Part shown: piece by piece, positions 8,935 to 21,331 of the stretch
Numbering within the stretch: position 1 is the first letter of the stretch
How the letters are laid out: each line of letters starts with the position of its first letter
Assembly: GCA_032718475.1 (NCBI GenBank)
Contig: JAUCBJ010003854.1
Coordinates: forward strand, 1 to 33,410
From: Nemertoderma westbladi
Taxonomy: Eukaryota; Xenacoelomorpha; Nemertodermatida; Nemertodermatidae
DNA length: 33,410 nucleotides
Direction of reading: 5' to 3'
Notes under the pieces: generated by a model
What the model was told of the DNA's origin: nothing
What the model saw: only the letters and a program-made list of their open reading frames with translations
Database searches by the model: none
Made by a program: the position numbers and the translations under genes

Positions 8935-9600
8935 TTATCATATCATTTACATCGCATACAAAAAGCAGAGGACCTAATATATACTACCTTGCGGTACACC
9001 ACAGGAATCTCTTGTACAGTAGACTGTGATTTGCTAATGACTACAGTTTGACCTCTGTCTGACAGGTAGGTCTTGAACCAGTCTATAGAACCTACACCCA
9101 TCAGCAGGCCTAACTTACCAAGCAGAATTTCATGATCTACAGTATCGAAAGCCTTTTGTAGGTCCAACATTACCATACCAGTATATAAACCCTTTGCGTT
9201 ATTACATCTAATTGTATCAGTTAAGTTAATAAGGCAGGTGTCTGTAGAATATTATTTACGAAAACCGGACTGAAGTTCATAGATCAGATTTAGCCTACTA
9301 AGATGTGCTTCCAGCTGTAGAAAAACAGAACGTTCTAGAATTTTAGATACAATACTTGATACTAACAGGTCTGTAATTACAGGGTTCTACTTTAATATTC
9401 TTTTTATACAGAAGAACAACCTTAGCTAATTTCAGTTCGTCTGGTACTACATTATCTACAATAGAGTAATTAATAATAAAAGTAATAGGCACTTTAAGTA
9501 CTTCAGCACCATCTTTAAGAAAACGGGCAGGTATTAGGTCTAGACCGGTACTTTTTGAGGCTGATAGGCTAAGTAGATTTTGAAAAACGAAATCCTCGAA
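8935..9600 (-). pseudogene. Non-LTR retrotransposon reverse transcriptase fragment
   Basis: Read on the minus strand, the sequence encodes, across several frames, a non-LTR reverse transcriptase. From upstream to downstream these are STGLDLIPARFLKDGA, LAKVVLLYKK, a NYRPVS block, then DLQKAFDTVDH (first catalytic Asp) at about 9140-9170, WFKTYLSDRGQ, and the VPQGS motif at about 8980-9000. A few residues resembling the GPLLF...VNDM stretch follow, then homology stops before the YxDD catalytic motif. Family-level traits fit the CR1/L2-like clades; the clade is not certain. Many frameshifts and stops show that it is a relic. The 3' half of the element is missing, which is not the usual 5' truncation. 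Confidence 0.8.
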
Positions 9601-9792
9601 TTACCCCAAACCAGAATACCCCGAAATACTTGTTTTTCACTCACGTTTATTGTTTTGGTTAGAAAAACTTGCCACTGTAAACTGCTCCTTTCCGTCGCCG
9701 TTTCTAAACATTGTTGGCTTATTTCGGGGTACCGGTACCGGTAATAGTTTAGCCTTTTTGTGGTATTTTGTGACTATTTTGGGGTAGGCCTA
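9601..9792. repeat. Small nested inverted repeat
   Basis: TACCCCGAAATA at 9617-9628 is perfectly complementary to TATTTCGGGGTA at 9720-9731. An outer, weaker pair lies at about 9599-9610 (AATTACCCCAAA) and about 9777-9787 (TTTTGGGGTAG). The layout suggests a short MITE-like element or a relic of one, but I see no clear target duplication. The right arm is followed by GTACCGGTACCGG. Confidence 0.4.
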
Positions 9793-9911
9793 ATTCGTAG
9801 GACCCTCTAACAGTCTAATGTTAACATATATTGGTTTTATATTGATCACATTCTGACATTACAGCATTAAATTATAAATTTTGCGTTTTTCAAACACTGC
9901 AAAAACAGCGT

Positions 9912-9985
9912 TGCCTGGTCGAGGGATCGAACCAGGGCCTCCTACTTGGAAGCCTAAGGTTGTCACCACTAGACCATGAGGCTGC
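9912..9985 (-). other. tRNA-like sequence (pseudo-tRNA or SINE head), Gly(TCC)-like
   Basis: On the minus strand there is an A-box-like TGGTCTAGTGG, a CTTCCAA that could be an anticodon loop with TCC, and a B-box GGTTCGATCCC, spaced as in a tRNA. A T-run (CTGTTTTT) follows, as in a Pol III terminator. The 5' and 3' ends do not pair into an acceptor stem, and the anticodon stem is poor. Instead CCTGGT and ACCAGG pair around the T-loop. It is therefore more likely a tRNA pseudogene or tRNA-derived SINE head than a working tRNA. Confidence 0.45.
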
Positions 9986-10000
9986 TTAAAAATGACAATT

Positions 10001-10062
10001 AGTTGCCGTAAATTGCGGTTAGGTAGTTGCGGTAAATTGCGGTTAGTTGCGGTAAATTGCGG
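10001..10062. repeat. Short tandem repeat, about 20 bp, three copies
   Basis: The unit AGTTGCGGTAAATTGCGGTT is present about three times; the first copy reads GCCGTAAATT and is followed by AGG before the next. It lies in the presumed upstream region of the MIC60-like gene. No function is evident. Confidence 0.8.
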
Positions 10063-10177
10063 TTTTTAGTAAGCCTAGGACCCGCACTGTCTTACTACAA
10101 CGTTGTCCAGTTGTCTGGTTGCTGGGTTGTACCGTACCGGTACTGCAGTACTGCAGTACTGCCACACTAAATAAATA

Positions 10178-11386
10178 ATGTTGCGATTATTCCGAATGGA
10201 CATTAATTCTCGTACACGTAGCGACGTAATTTCTTCCCGCCGATACGCGAAAAGCAGCCCCAGTAAACAACAGGCATCCTCTGCTACAATAGGTAAACTA
10301 TTGGGAGCCGGTCTGCTGACAGGGGGTGTCGTGTTGAGTCTCGGAGAATTCTACGACTACTACTACGGTGCAGAAGGTTATTACTTTCCCAGAGGAACAT
10401 GGGAAAACCCTTATTTACCTCTACAAGGGGCAGAAAACCCTTTTAAACAAATAACTGGTAAATTCCCGTGGACCGGAAACACCGACGATTTACAAAGAGA
10501 AAATAACGTCGCCGATTTACCTAAACTTCGAATAAAAAGACAAATTGTTGAAAAGTCTAAAAATCAGTTGCAAAATGAGTTGTCAGTTGAGGCTGATCCG
10601 GAACCGGTTTGCCCTGTTTGCCAAGTCACCGACGAGGGGGAAAAATCAGTGAAAATTGAAAGAATTCCGGAGGAAATCGATCCTAAAGAACCTGAAGTTT
10701 CTAAGGAGAAGGTTTATCGTACCGGGGCCGAGTTACTGGCAGAGGAGGAAACCGCTGTCAGGATGGAACGAGAGATTATAGAACTGCAAGAGTTGACGCA
10801 GCTGGAGGAGTTGGGAGAGCGGATGAGGGAATTACGGGTAGCTATGGTAACGGGTTTGCGTGGAAGCGAGTTGCTGTGCGAGACAATAGAGAACCAGACA
10901 GGGAAACTGAAGGAGGTTCAATTGGCGGCGGATGGCAGGGAGAAGTCGAATAAATGGGGGTCGTTGCTGTCCGCAGCTAATCGGGAAACGGAGTTGTTGC
11001 GACGGTATGAGGTGGATGAACACGAGGTTAAAGCTAAACTTGAGATGTTGAAGGCCGTTATCGATAGTAAATGCAACGTGTTGGTGGGAGAACCCGCTAA
11101 GAAAGAGTTGGATAAGTACAGGCTGGAGGTTGATGCTGTTATTAAGGAAGTAGAAGTTCGTAGCGATGAGGTTAATGGGAGGCGGAAAGTGTTGCTCGAG
11201 TCGATGAAATGTTTGGCAACCGAGATGGGCGCCGATGGCATCGAAGATAAACTAGTGGAAGCGTTCGGGAAGGAAAAGGTGTTTCTTATGAGGGAAATCG
11301 GTAGGTTACTGGATGCAGAAACGGATAAAAGGCACAACCAACTTATAGAGGATCTAAAGGAGGCGTATAAGAACCGGATGGAAGAG
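10178..11386 (+). CDS. IMMT: MIC60/mitofilin-like protein, exon 1 (403 codons)
   Basis: Known: MIC60 is the core MICOS subunit that anchors crista junctions in the mitochondrial inner membrane. Seen: residues 1-35 are Arg/Ser/Lys-rich with few acids (MLRLFRM...SSRRYAKSS), like a mitochondrial presequence. Residues about 37-56 form a glycine-rich transmembrane helix with GxxxG spacings (G39/G43, G45/G49). A Tyr-rich juxtamembrane part, a CPVC at 145-148 and a long charged coiled coil from about 180 to the exon end follow. This is the MIC60 architecture: presequence, single membrane helix, coiled coil in the intermembrane space. The mitofilin domain should follow in later exons outside the window. 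The ATG at 10178 is chosen as the first in frame; a second at 10196 is possible. The exon ends in phase 0 at GAAGAG before GTAAGTTTAT. Family identity is inferred from architecture and from exon 2; other inner-membrane coiled-coil proteins remain possible. Confidence 0.62.
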
Positions 11387-11396
11387 GTAAGTTTAT
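11387..11396 (+). promoter_or_regulatory. Genuine 5' splice site of intron 1
   Basis: GAG followed by GTAAGTTTAT is a near-ideal U1-type donor. It is chosen as the true one because a message joined here to the acceptor at 32996 stays in frame (phase 0 to phase 0). Reading on into the intron gives three codons (Val-Ser-Leu) and then TAA. The same donor recurs in the next 20 kb. Confidence 0.85.
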
Positions 11397-13189
11397 AAGA
11401 ACCGGAAGAGGTAAGTTTATAAGAATCGGAAGATGTAAGTTTATAAGGATCGGAAGAGGTAAGTTTATAAGAACCGGAAGAGGTAAGTTTATAAGAATCG
11501 GAAGATGTAAGTTTATAAGGATCGGAAGAGGTAAGTTTATAGAACCGGAAGAGGTAAGTTTATAAGAACCGGAAGAGGTAAGTTTATAAGAACCGGAAGA
11601 TGTAAGTTTATAAGGATCGGAAGAGGTAAGTTTATAAGAACCGGAAGAGGTAAGTTTATAAGAACCGGATGGAAGAGGTAAGTTTATAAGAACCGGAAGA
11701 TGTAAGTTTATAAGAACCGGAAGATGTAAGTTTTTAAGAACTGGAAGAGGTAAGTTTATAAGGATCGGAAGAGGTAAGTTTATAAGGATCGGAAGAGGTA
11801 AGTTTATAAGAACCGGAAGAGGTAAGTTTATAAGAACCGGAAGATGTAAGTTTTTAAGAACTGGAAGATGTAAGTTTATAAGGATCGGAAGATGTAAGTT
11901 TATAAGAACCGGAAGAGGTGAGTTTATAAGGATCGGAAGATGTAAGTTTATAACAACCGGAAGAGGTGAGTTTATAAGAACCGGAATAGGTAAGTTTATA
12001 AGAATCGGATGGAAGAGGTAAGTTTATAAGAACCGGACGAGGTAAGTTTATAAGGATCGGAAGAGGTAAGTTTATAAGAACCGGAATAGGTAAGTTTATA
12101 AGAACCGGATGAGGTAAGTTTATAAGAACCGGAAGAGGTAAGTTTATAAGAACCGGAAGAGGTAAGTTTATAAGAACCGGAAGAGGTAAGTTTATAAGAA
12201 CCGGAAGATGTAAGTTTATAAGAACCGGAAGATGTAAGTTTATAAGAACCGGACGAGGTAAGTTTATAAGGATCGGAAGAGGTAAGTTTATAAGAACCGG
12301 ATGGAAGAGGTAAGTTTATAAGAACCGGAAGATGTAAGTTTATAAGAACCGGACGAGGTAAGTTTATAAGAACCGGATGGAAGAGGTAAGTTTATAAGAA
12401 CCGGACGAGGTAAGTTTATAAGAACCGGAAGATGTAAGTTTATAAGAACCGGACGATGTAAGTTTATAAGAACCGGACTAGGTAAGTTTATAAGAACCGG
12501 AAGAGGTAAGTTTATAAGAACTGGAAGATGTAAGTTTATAAGAACCGGAAGATGTAAGTTTATAAGAACCGGACGAGGTAAGTTTATAAGGATCGGAAGA
12601 GGTAAGTTTATAAGAACCGGAAGAGGTAAGTTTATAAGAATCGGAAGATGTAAGTTTATAAGAACCGGAAGATGTAAGTTTATAAGAACCGGACGAGGTA
12701 AGTTTATAAGGATCGGAAGAGGTAAGTTTATAAGAACCGGAAGAGGTAAGTTTATAAGAATCGGAAGATGTAAGTTTATAAGAACCGGAAGATGTAAGTT
12801 TATAAGAACCGAACGAGGTAAGTTTATAAGAACCGGAAGAGGTAAGTTTATAAGAACCGGAAGAGGTAAGTTTATAAGAACCGGAATAGGTAAGTTTATA
12901 AGAACCGGAAGATGTAAGTTTATAAGAACCGGACGAGGTAAGTTTATAAGGATCGGAAGAGGTAAGTTTATAAGAACCGGAAGATGTAAGTTTATAAGAA
13001 CCGGAAGATGTAAGTTTATAAGAACCGGACGAGGTAAGTTTATAAGGATCGGAAGAGGTAAGTTTATAAGAACCGGAAGAGGTAAGTTTATAAGAATCGG
13101 AAGATGTAAGTTTATAAGAACCGGAAGATGTAAGTTTATAAGAACCGGACGAGGTAAGTTTATAAGGATCGGAAGAGGTAAGTTTATAA

Positions 13190-15300
13190 GAACCGGATGG
13201 AAGAGGTAAGTTTATAAGAACCGGATGTGAGGTAAGTTTATAAGAACCGGAAGATGTAAGTTTTTAAGAACTGGAAGATGTAAGTTTATAAGGATCGGAA
13301 GATGTAAGTTTATAAGAACCGGACGAGGTAAGTTTATAAGAACCGGAAGAGGTGAGTTTATAAGAACCGGACGAGGTAAGTTTATAAGAACCGGATGGAA
13401 GAGGTAAGTTTATAAGAACCGGATGGAAGAGGTAAGTTTATAAGAACCGGATGGAAGAGGTAAGTTTATAAGAACCGGATGTGAGGTAAGTTTATAAGAA
13501 CCGGAAGATGTAAGTTTTTAAGAACTGGAAGATGTAAGTTTATAAGAACCGGAAGAGGTAAGTTTATAAGAACCGGACGAGGTAAGTTTATAAGGATCGG
13601 AAGAGGTAAGTTTATAAGAACCGGAAGAGGTAAGTTTATAAGAACCGGACGAGGTAAGTTTATAAGAACCGGATGGAAGAGGTAAGTTTATAAGAACCGG
13701 ATGGAAGAGGTAAGTTTATAAGAACCGGACGAGGTAAGTTTATAAGAACCGGAAGAGGTGAGTTTATAAGAACCGGACGAGGTAAGTTTATAAGAACCGG
13801 ATGGAAGAGGTAAGTTTATAAGAACCGGATGGAAGAGGTAAGTTTATAAGAACCGGACGAGGTAAGTTTATAAGAACCGGATGGAAGAGGTAAGTTTATA
13901 AGAACCGGATGGAAGAGGTAAGTTTATAAGAACCGGACGAGGTAAGTTTATAAGAACCGGATGGAAGAGGTAAGTTTATAAGAACCGGATGGAAGAGGTA
14001 AGTTTATAAGAACCGGACGAGGTAAGTTTATAAGAACCGGAAGAGGTGAGTTTATAAGAACCGGACGAGGTAAGTTTATAAGAACCGGATGGAAGAGGTA
14101 AGTTTATAAGAACCGGATGGAAGAGGTAAGTTTATAAGAACCGGATGGAAGAGGTAAGTTTATAAGAACCGGATGTGAGGTAAGTTTATAAGAACCGGAA
14201 GATGTAAGTTTTTAAGAACTGGAAGATGTAAGTTTATAAGAACCGGAAGAGGTAAGTTTATAAGAACCGGACGAGGTAAGTTTATAAGGATCGGAAGAGG
14301 TAAGTTTATAAGAACCGGAAGAGGTAAGTTTATAAGAATCGGAAGATGTAAGATTATAAGAACCGGAAGAGGTAAGTTTATAAGAACCGGACGATGTAAG
14401 TTTATAAGAACCGGACGAGGTAAGTTTATAAGAACCGGAAGAGGTAAGTTTATAAGAACCGGACGATGTAAGTTTATAAGAACCGGACGAGGTAAGTTTA
14501 TAAGGATCGGAAGAGGTAAGTTTATAAGAACCGGATGGAAGAGGTAAGTTTATAAGAACCGGATGTGAGGTAAGTTTATAAGAACCGGAAGATGTAAGTT
14601 TTTAAGAACTGGAAGATGTAAGTTTATAAGAACCGGAAGAGGTGAGTTTATAAGAACCGGACGAGGTAAGTTTATAAGAACCGGATGGAAGAGGTAAGTT
14701 TATAAGAACCGGATGGAAGAGGTAAGTTTATAAGAACCGGATGGAAGAGGTAAGTTTATAAGAACCGGATGTGAGGTAAGTTTATAAGAACCGGAAGATG
14801 TAAGTTTTTAAGAACTGGAAGATGTAAGTTTATAAGAACCGGAAGAGGTAAGTTTATAAGAACCGGACGAGGTAAGTTTATAAGGATCGGAAGAGGTAAG
14901 TTTATAAGAACCGGAAGAGGTAAGTTTATAAGAATCGGAAGATGTAAGATTATAAGAACCGGAAGAGGTAAGTTTATAAGAACCGGACGATGTAAGTTTA
15001 TAAGAACCGGACGAGGTAAGTTTATAAGAACCGGAAGAGGTAAGTTTATAAGAACCGGACGATGTAAGTTTATAAGAACCGGACGAGGTAAGTTTATAAG
15101 GATCGGAAGAGGTAAGTTTATAAGAACCGGAAGATGTAAGTTTATAAGAACCGGAAGATGTAAGTTTATAAGAACCGGAAGATGCAAGTTTATAAGAACC
15201 GGATGTGAGGTAAGTTTATAAGAACCGGAAGAGGTAAGTTTATAAGAACCGGAAGATGTAAGTTTATAAGAACTGGATGGAAGAGGTAAGTTTATAAGGA
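13190..15300 (+). repeat. Array zone with 28-bp units and a composite higher-order repeat
   Basis: This zone is rich in 28-bp units (CCGGATGGAAGAG). It repeats a composite block: a CCGGATGTGAG unit, an AAGATG unit, a TTTTTAAGAACTGG unit, an AAGAGGTGAG unit, a CGAG unit, then several 28-bp units. Copies start near 13225, 13485, 14165, 14565 and 14770, and the block reappears at 17200-18030. The changing number of 28-bp units between copies points to unequal exchange or slippage. Confidence 0.75.
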
Positions 15301-17170
15301 TCGGAAGAGGTAAGTTTATAAGAACCGGAAGAGGTAAGTTTATAAGGATCGGAAGAGGTAAGTTTATAAGAACCGGACGAGGTAAGTTTATAAGGATCGG
15401 AAGAGGTAAGTTTATAAGAACCGGAAGAGGTAAGTTTATAAGAACCGGACGAGGTAAGTTTATAAGGATCGGAAGAGGTAAGTTTATAAGAACCGGAAGA
15501 GGTAAGTTTATAAGAACCGGACGAGGTAAGTTTATAAGGATCGGAAGAGGTAAGTTTATAAGGATCGGAAGAGGTAAGTTTATAAGAACCGGAAGAGGTA
15601 AGTTTATAAGGATCGGAAGAGGTAAGTTTATAAGAACCGGAAGAGGTAAGTTTATAAGGATCGGAAGAGGTAAGTTTATAAGAACCGGACGAGGTAAGTT
15701 TATAAGAACCGGAAGAGGTAAGTTTATAAGAACCGGACGAGGTAAGTTTATAAGGATCGGAAGAGGTAAGTTTATAAGAACCGGAAGAGGTAAGTTTATA
15801 AGAACCGGACGAGGTAAGTTTATAAGGATCGGAAGAGGTAAGTTTATAAGAACCGGAAGAGGTAAGTTTATAAGAACCGGACGAGGTAAGTTTATAAGGA
15901 TCGGAAGAGGTAAGTTTATAAGGATCGGAAGAGGTAAGTTTATAAGAACCGGACGAGGTAAGTTTATAAGGATCGGAAGAGGTAAGTTTATAAGGATCGG
16001 AAGAGGTAAGTTTATAAGAACCGGAAGAGGTAAGTTTATAAGGATCGGAAGAGGTAAGTTTATAAGAACCGGACGAGGTAAGTTTATAAGGATCGGAAGA
16101 GGTAAGTTTATAAGAACCGGAAGAGGTAAGTTTATAAGAACCGGACGAGGTAAGTTTATAAGGATCGGAAGAGGTAAGTTTATAAGAACCGGAAGAGGTA
16201 AGTTTATAAGAACCGGACGAGGTAAGTTTATAAGGATCGGAAGAGGTAAGTTTATAAGAACCGGATGGAAGAGGTAAGTTTATAAGAACCGGATGTGAGG
16301 TAAGTTTATAAGAACCGGAAGATGTAAGTTTATAAGAACCGGACGAGGTAAGTTTATAAGGATCGGAAGAGGTAAGTTTATAAGGATCGGAAGAGGTAAG
16401 TTTATAAGAACCGGAAGAGGTAAGTTTATAAGGATCGGAAGAGGTAAGTTTATAAGAACCGGACGAGGTAAGTTTATAAGGATCGGAAGAGGTAAGTTTA
16501 TAAGAACCGGAAGAGGTAAGTTTATAAGAACCGGACGAGGTAAGTTTATAAGGATCGGAAGAGGTAAGTTTATAAGGATCGGAAGAGGTAAGTTTATAAG
16601 AACCGGAAGAGGTAAGTTTATAAGGATCGGAAGAGGTAAGTTTATAAGAACCGGACGAGGTAAGTTTATAAGGATCGGAAGAGGTAAGTTTATAAGAACC
16701 GGAAGAGGTAAGTTTATAAGAACCGGACGAGGTAAGTTTATAAGGATCGGAAGAGGTAAGTTTATAAGAACCGGAAGAGGTAAGTTTATAAGAACCGGAC
16801 GAGGTAAGTTTATAAGGATCGGAAGAGGTAAGTTTATAAGAACCGGACGAGGTAAGTTTATAAGGATCGGAAGAGGTAAGTTTATAAGGATCGGAAGAGG
16901 TAAGTTTATAAGGATCGGAAGAGGTAAGTTTATAAGAACCGGAAGAGGTAAGTTTATAAGGATCGGAAGAGGTAAGTTTATAAGAACCGGACGAGGTAAG
17001 TTTATAAGGATCGGAAGAGGTAAGTTTATAAGAACCGGAAGAGGTAAGTTTATAAGAACCGGACGAGGTAAGTTTATAAGGATCGGAAGAGGTAAGTTTA
17101 TAAGAACCGGAAGAGGTAAGTTTATAAGAACCGGACGAGGTAAGTTTATAAGGATCGGAAGAGGTAAGTT
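15300..17170 (+). repeat. Array zone with a 72-bp trimer higher-order repeat
   Basis: The dominant pattern is three 24-bp units in fixed order: CCGGACGAG, GGATCGGAAGAG and CCGGAAGAG. It repeats many times, with occasional doubled or skipped units and one interruption at about 16260-16330. This zone is more uniform than its neighbours, suggesting the most recent local amplification. Confidence 0.75.
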
Positions 17171-20100
17171 TATAAGAACCGGATGGAAGAGGTAAGTTTA
17201 TAAGAACCGGATGTGAGGTAAGTTTATAAGAACCGGAAGATGTAAGTTTTTAAGAACTGGAAGATGTAAGTTTATAAGAACCGGAAGAGGTGAGTTTATA
17301 AGAACCGGACGAGGTAAGTTTATAAGAACCGGATGGAAGAGGTAAGTTTATAAGAACCGGATGGAAGAGGTAAGTTTATAAGAACCGGATGGAAGAGGTA
17401 AGTTTATAAGAACCGGATGTGAGGTAAGTTTATAAGAACCGGATGGAAGAGGTAAGTTTATAAGAACCGGATGTGAGGTAAGTTTATAAGAACCGGAAGA
17501 TGTAAGTTTTTAAGAACTGGAAGATGTAAGTTTATAAGAACCGGAAGAGGTGAGTTTATAAGAACCGGACGAGGTAAGTTTATAAGAACCGGATGGAAGA
17601 GGTAAGTTTATAAGAACCGGATGGAAGAGGTAAGTTTATAAGAACCGGATGGAAGAGGTAAGTTTATAACAACCGGATGTGAGGTAAGTTTATAAGAACC
17701 GGAAGATGTAAGTTTTTAAGAACTGGAAGATGTAAGTTTATAAGAACCGGAAGAGGTAAGTTTATAAGAACCGGACGAGGTAAGTTTATAAGGATCGGAA
17801 GAGGTAAGTTTATAAGAACCGGATCGGAAGAGGTAAATTTATAAGAATCGGAAGATGTAAGATTATAAGAACCGGATGGAAGAGGTAAGTTTATAAGAAC
17901 CGGATGGAAGAGGTAAGTTTATAAGAACCGGATGGAAGAGGTAAGTTTATAAGAACCGGATGTGAGGTAAGTTTATAAGAACCGGAAGATGTAAGTTTTT
18001 AAGAACTGGAAGATGTAAGTTTATAAGAACCGGAAGAGGTAAGTTTATAAGAACCGGACGAGGTAAGTTTATAAGGATCGGAAGAGGTAAGTTTATAAGA
18101 ACCGGATCGGAAGAGGTAAATTTATAAGAATCGGAAGATGTAAGATTATAAGAACCGGAAGATGTAAGATTATAAGAACTGGAAGATGTAAGTTTATAAG
18201 AACCGGACGAGGTAAGTTTATAAGAACCGGAAGAGGTAAGTTTATAAGAACCGGACGATGTAAGTTTATAAGAACCGGAAGATGTAAGATTATAAGAACT
18301 GGAAGATGTAAGTTTATAAGAACCGGACGAGGTAAGTTTATAAGAACCGGAAGAGGTAAGTTTATAAGAACCGGACGATGTAAGTTTATAAGAACCGGAC
18401 GAGGTAAGTTTATAAGGATCGGAAGAGGTAAGTTTATAAGAACCGGAAGATGTAAGTTTATAAGAACCGGAAGATGTAAGTTTATAAGAACCGGACGAGG
18501 TAAGTTTATAGAACCGGAAGAGGTAAGTTTATAAGAACCGGACGAGGTAAGTTTATAAGGATCGGAAGATGTAAGTTTATAAGAACCGGACGAGGTAAGT
18601 TTATAAGAACCGGAAGATGTAAGTTTATAAGAACCGGACGAGGTAAGTTTATAAGGATCGGAAGAGGTAAGTTTATAAGGATCGGAAGAGGTAAGTTTAT
18701 AAGAACCGGACGAGGTAAGTTTATAAGAACCGGAAGAGGTAAGTTTATAAGAACCGGAAGATGTAAGTTTATAAGAACCGGAAGATGTAAGTTTATAAGA
18801 ACCGGACGAGGTAAGTTTATAAGAACCGGAAGATGTAAGTTTATAAGAACCGGACGAGGTAAGTTTATAAGAACCGGAAGATGTAAGTTTATAAGGATCG
18901 GAAGAGGTAAGTTTATAAGGATCGGAAGAGGTAAGTTTATAAGAACCGGACGAGGTAAGTTTATAAGAACCGGAAGAGGTAAGTTTATAAGAACCGGAAG
19001 ATGTAAGTTTATAAGGATCGGAAGAGGTAAGTTTATAAGAACCGGAAGATGTAAGTTTATAAGAACCGGACGAGGTAAGTTTATAAGGATCGGAAGAGGT
19101 AAGTTTATAAGAACCGGAAGAGGTAAGTTTATAAGAACCGGACGAGGTAAGTTTATAAGAATCGGATGGAAGATGTAAGTTTATAAGAATCGGAAGATGT
19201 AAGTTTATAAGAACCGGAAGATGTAAGTTTATAAGAACCGGAAGATGTAAGTTTATAAGGATCGGAAGATGTAAGTTTATAAGAACCGGATGGAAGAGGT
19301 AAGTTTATAAGAACCGGACGAGGTAAGTTTATAAGAACCGGACGAGGTAAGTTTATAAGAACCGGACGAGGTAAGTTTATAAGGATCGGAAGAGGTAAGT
19401 TTATAAGAACCGGAAGAGGTAAGTTTATAAGAACCGGACGAGGTAAGTTTATAAGAACCGTAAGATGTAAGTTTATAAGAATCGGAAGATGTAAGTTTAT
19501 AAGAACCGGAAGATGTAAGTTTATAAGAACCGGAAGATGTAAGTTTATAAGAACCGGACGAGGTAAGTTTATAAGGATCGGAAGAGGTAAGTTTATAAGA
19601 ACCGGAAGAGGTAAGTTTATAAGAATCGGAAGAGGTAAGTTTATAAGGATCGGAAGAGGTAAGTTTATAAGGATCGGAAGAGGTAAGTTTATAAGAACCG
19701 GACGATGTAAGTTTATAAGAACCGGAAGATGTAAGTTTATAAGAACCGGACGAGGTAAGTTTATAAGAACCGGAAGATGTAAGTTTATAAGAACCGGACG
19801 AGGTAAGTTTATAAGGATCGGAAGAGGTAAGTTTATAAGGATCGGAAGAGGTAAGTTTATAAGGATCGGAAGAGGTAAGTTTATAAGGATCGGAAGAGGT
19901 AAGTTTATAAGAACCGGACGATGTAAGTTTATAAGAACCGGAAGATGTAAGTTTATAAGAACCGGACGAGGTAAGTTTATAAGAACCGGAAGATGTAAGT
20001 TTATAAGAACCGGACGAGGTAAGTTTATAAGGATCGGAAGAGGTAAGTTTATAAGGATCGGAAGAGGTAAGTTTATAAGAACCGGAAGAGGTAAGTTTAT

Positions 20101-21331
20101 AAGAACCGGAAGATGTAAGTTTATAAGAACCGGAAGAGGTAAGTTTATAAGAACCGGAAGAGGTAAGTTTATAAGAACCGGAAGAGGTAAGTTTATAAGA
20201 ACCGGAAGAGGTAAGTTTATAAGAACCGGAAGATGTAAGTTTATAAGAACCGGAAGATGTAAGTTTTTAAGAACCGGACGAGGTAAGTTTATAAGGATCG
20301 GAAGAGGTAAGTTTATAAGGATCGGAAGAGGTAAGTTTATAAGAACCGGAAGAGGTAAGTTTATAAGAACCGGAAGATGTAAGTTTATAAGAACCGGAAG
20401 AGGTAAGTTTATAAGAACCGGATGAGGTAAGTTTATAAGAACCGGACGAGGTAAGTTTATAAGAACCGGAAGATGTAAGTTTATAAGAACCGGACGAGGT
20501 AAGTTTATAAGGATCGGAAGAGGTAAGTTTATAAGGATCGGAAGAGGTAAGTTTATAAGAACCGGACGAGGTAAGTTTATAAGAACCGGAAGAGGTAAGT
20601 TTATAAGAACCGGAAGATGTAAGTTTATAAGGATCGGAAGAGGTAAGTTTATAAGAACCGGAAGATGTAAGTTTATAAGAACCGGACGAGGTAAGTTTAT
20701 AAGGATCGGAAGAGGTAAGTTTATAAGAACCGGAAGAGGTAAGTTTATAAGAACCGGACGAGGTAAGTTTATAAGAACCGTAAGATGTAAGTTTATAAGA
20801 ATCGGAAGATGTAAGTTTATAAGAACCGGAAGATGTAAGTTTATAAGAACCGGAAGATGTAAGTTTATAAGAACCGGACGAGGTAAGTTTATAAGGATCG
20901 GAAGAGGTAAGTTTATAAGAACCGGAAGAGGTAAGTTTATAAGAACCGGACGAGGTAAGTTTATAAGAACCGTAAGATGTAAGTTTATAAGAATCGGAAG
21001 ATGTAAGTTTATAAGAACCGGAAGATGTAAGTTTATAAGAACCGGAAGATGTAAGTTTATAAGAACCGGACGAGGTAAGTTTATAAGAACCGTAAGATGT
21101 AAGTTTATAAGAATCGGAAGATGTAAGTTTATAAGAACCGGAAGATGTAAGTTTATAAGAACCGGAAGATGTAAGTTTATAAGGATCGGAAGAGGTAAGT
21201 TTATAAGAACCGGAAGAGGTAAGTTTATAAGAATCGGAAGATGTAAGTTTATAAGAACCGGAAGATGTAAGTTTATAAGAACCGGAAGATGTAAGTTTAT
21301 AAGAACCGGACGAGGTAAGTTTATAAGGATC

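Larger units (their letters stand above)
9793..10177 (+). other. Upstream region of the MIC60-like gene
   Basis: This stretch should contain the promoter and 5' untranslated region of the downstream gene, but I recognise no clear TATA box or initiator. It holds a tRNA-like sequence (about 9912-9985), a 20-bp tandem repeat (10001-10062) and overlapping palindromes TACCGTACCGGTAC and ACTGCAGTACTGCAGT at about 10130-10160. The untranslated leader just before the start codon is AT-rich (CTAAATAAATAATG). Confidence 0.4.

Noticed and set aside
9912-9985. Functional tRNA-Gly
   Set aside because: Box A, box B and a TCC loop are present, but the acceptor ends do not pair and the anticodon stem is poor, so I list it only as tRNA-like.
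14756-15187. Minus-strand open frame encoding a repeated LPVLINL peptide
   Set aside because: The 24-bp unit is a multiple of three, so any frame without a stop stays open through runs of 24-bp units. The frame breaks where 23-, 26- or 28-bp units occur. It is a by-product of the satellite.
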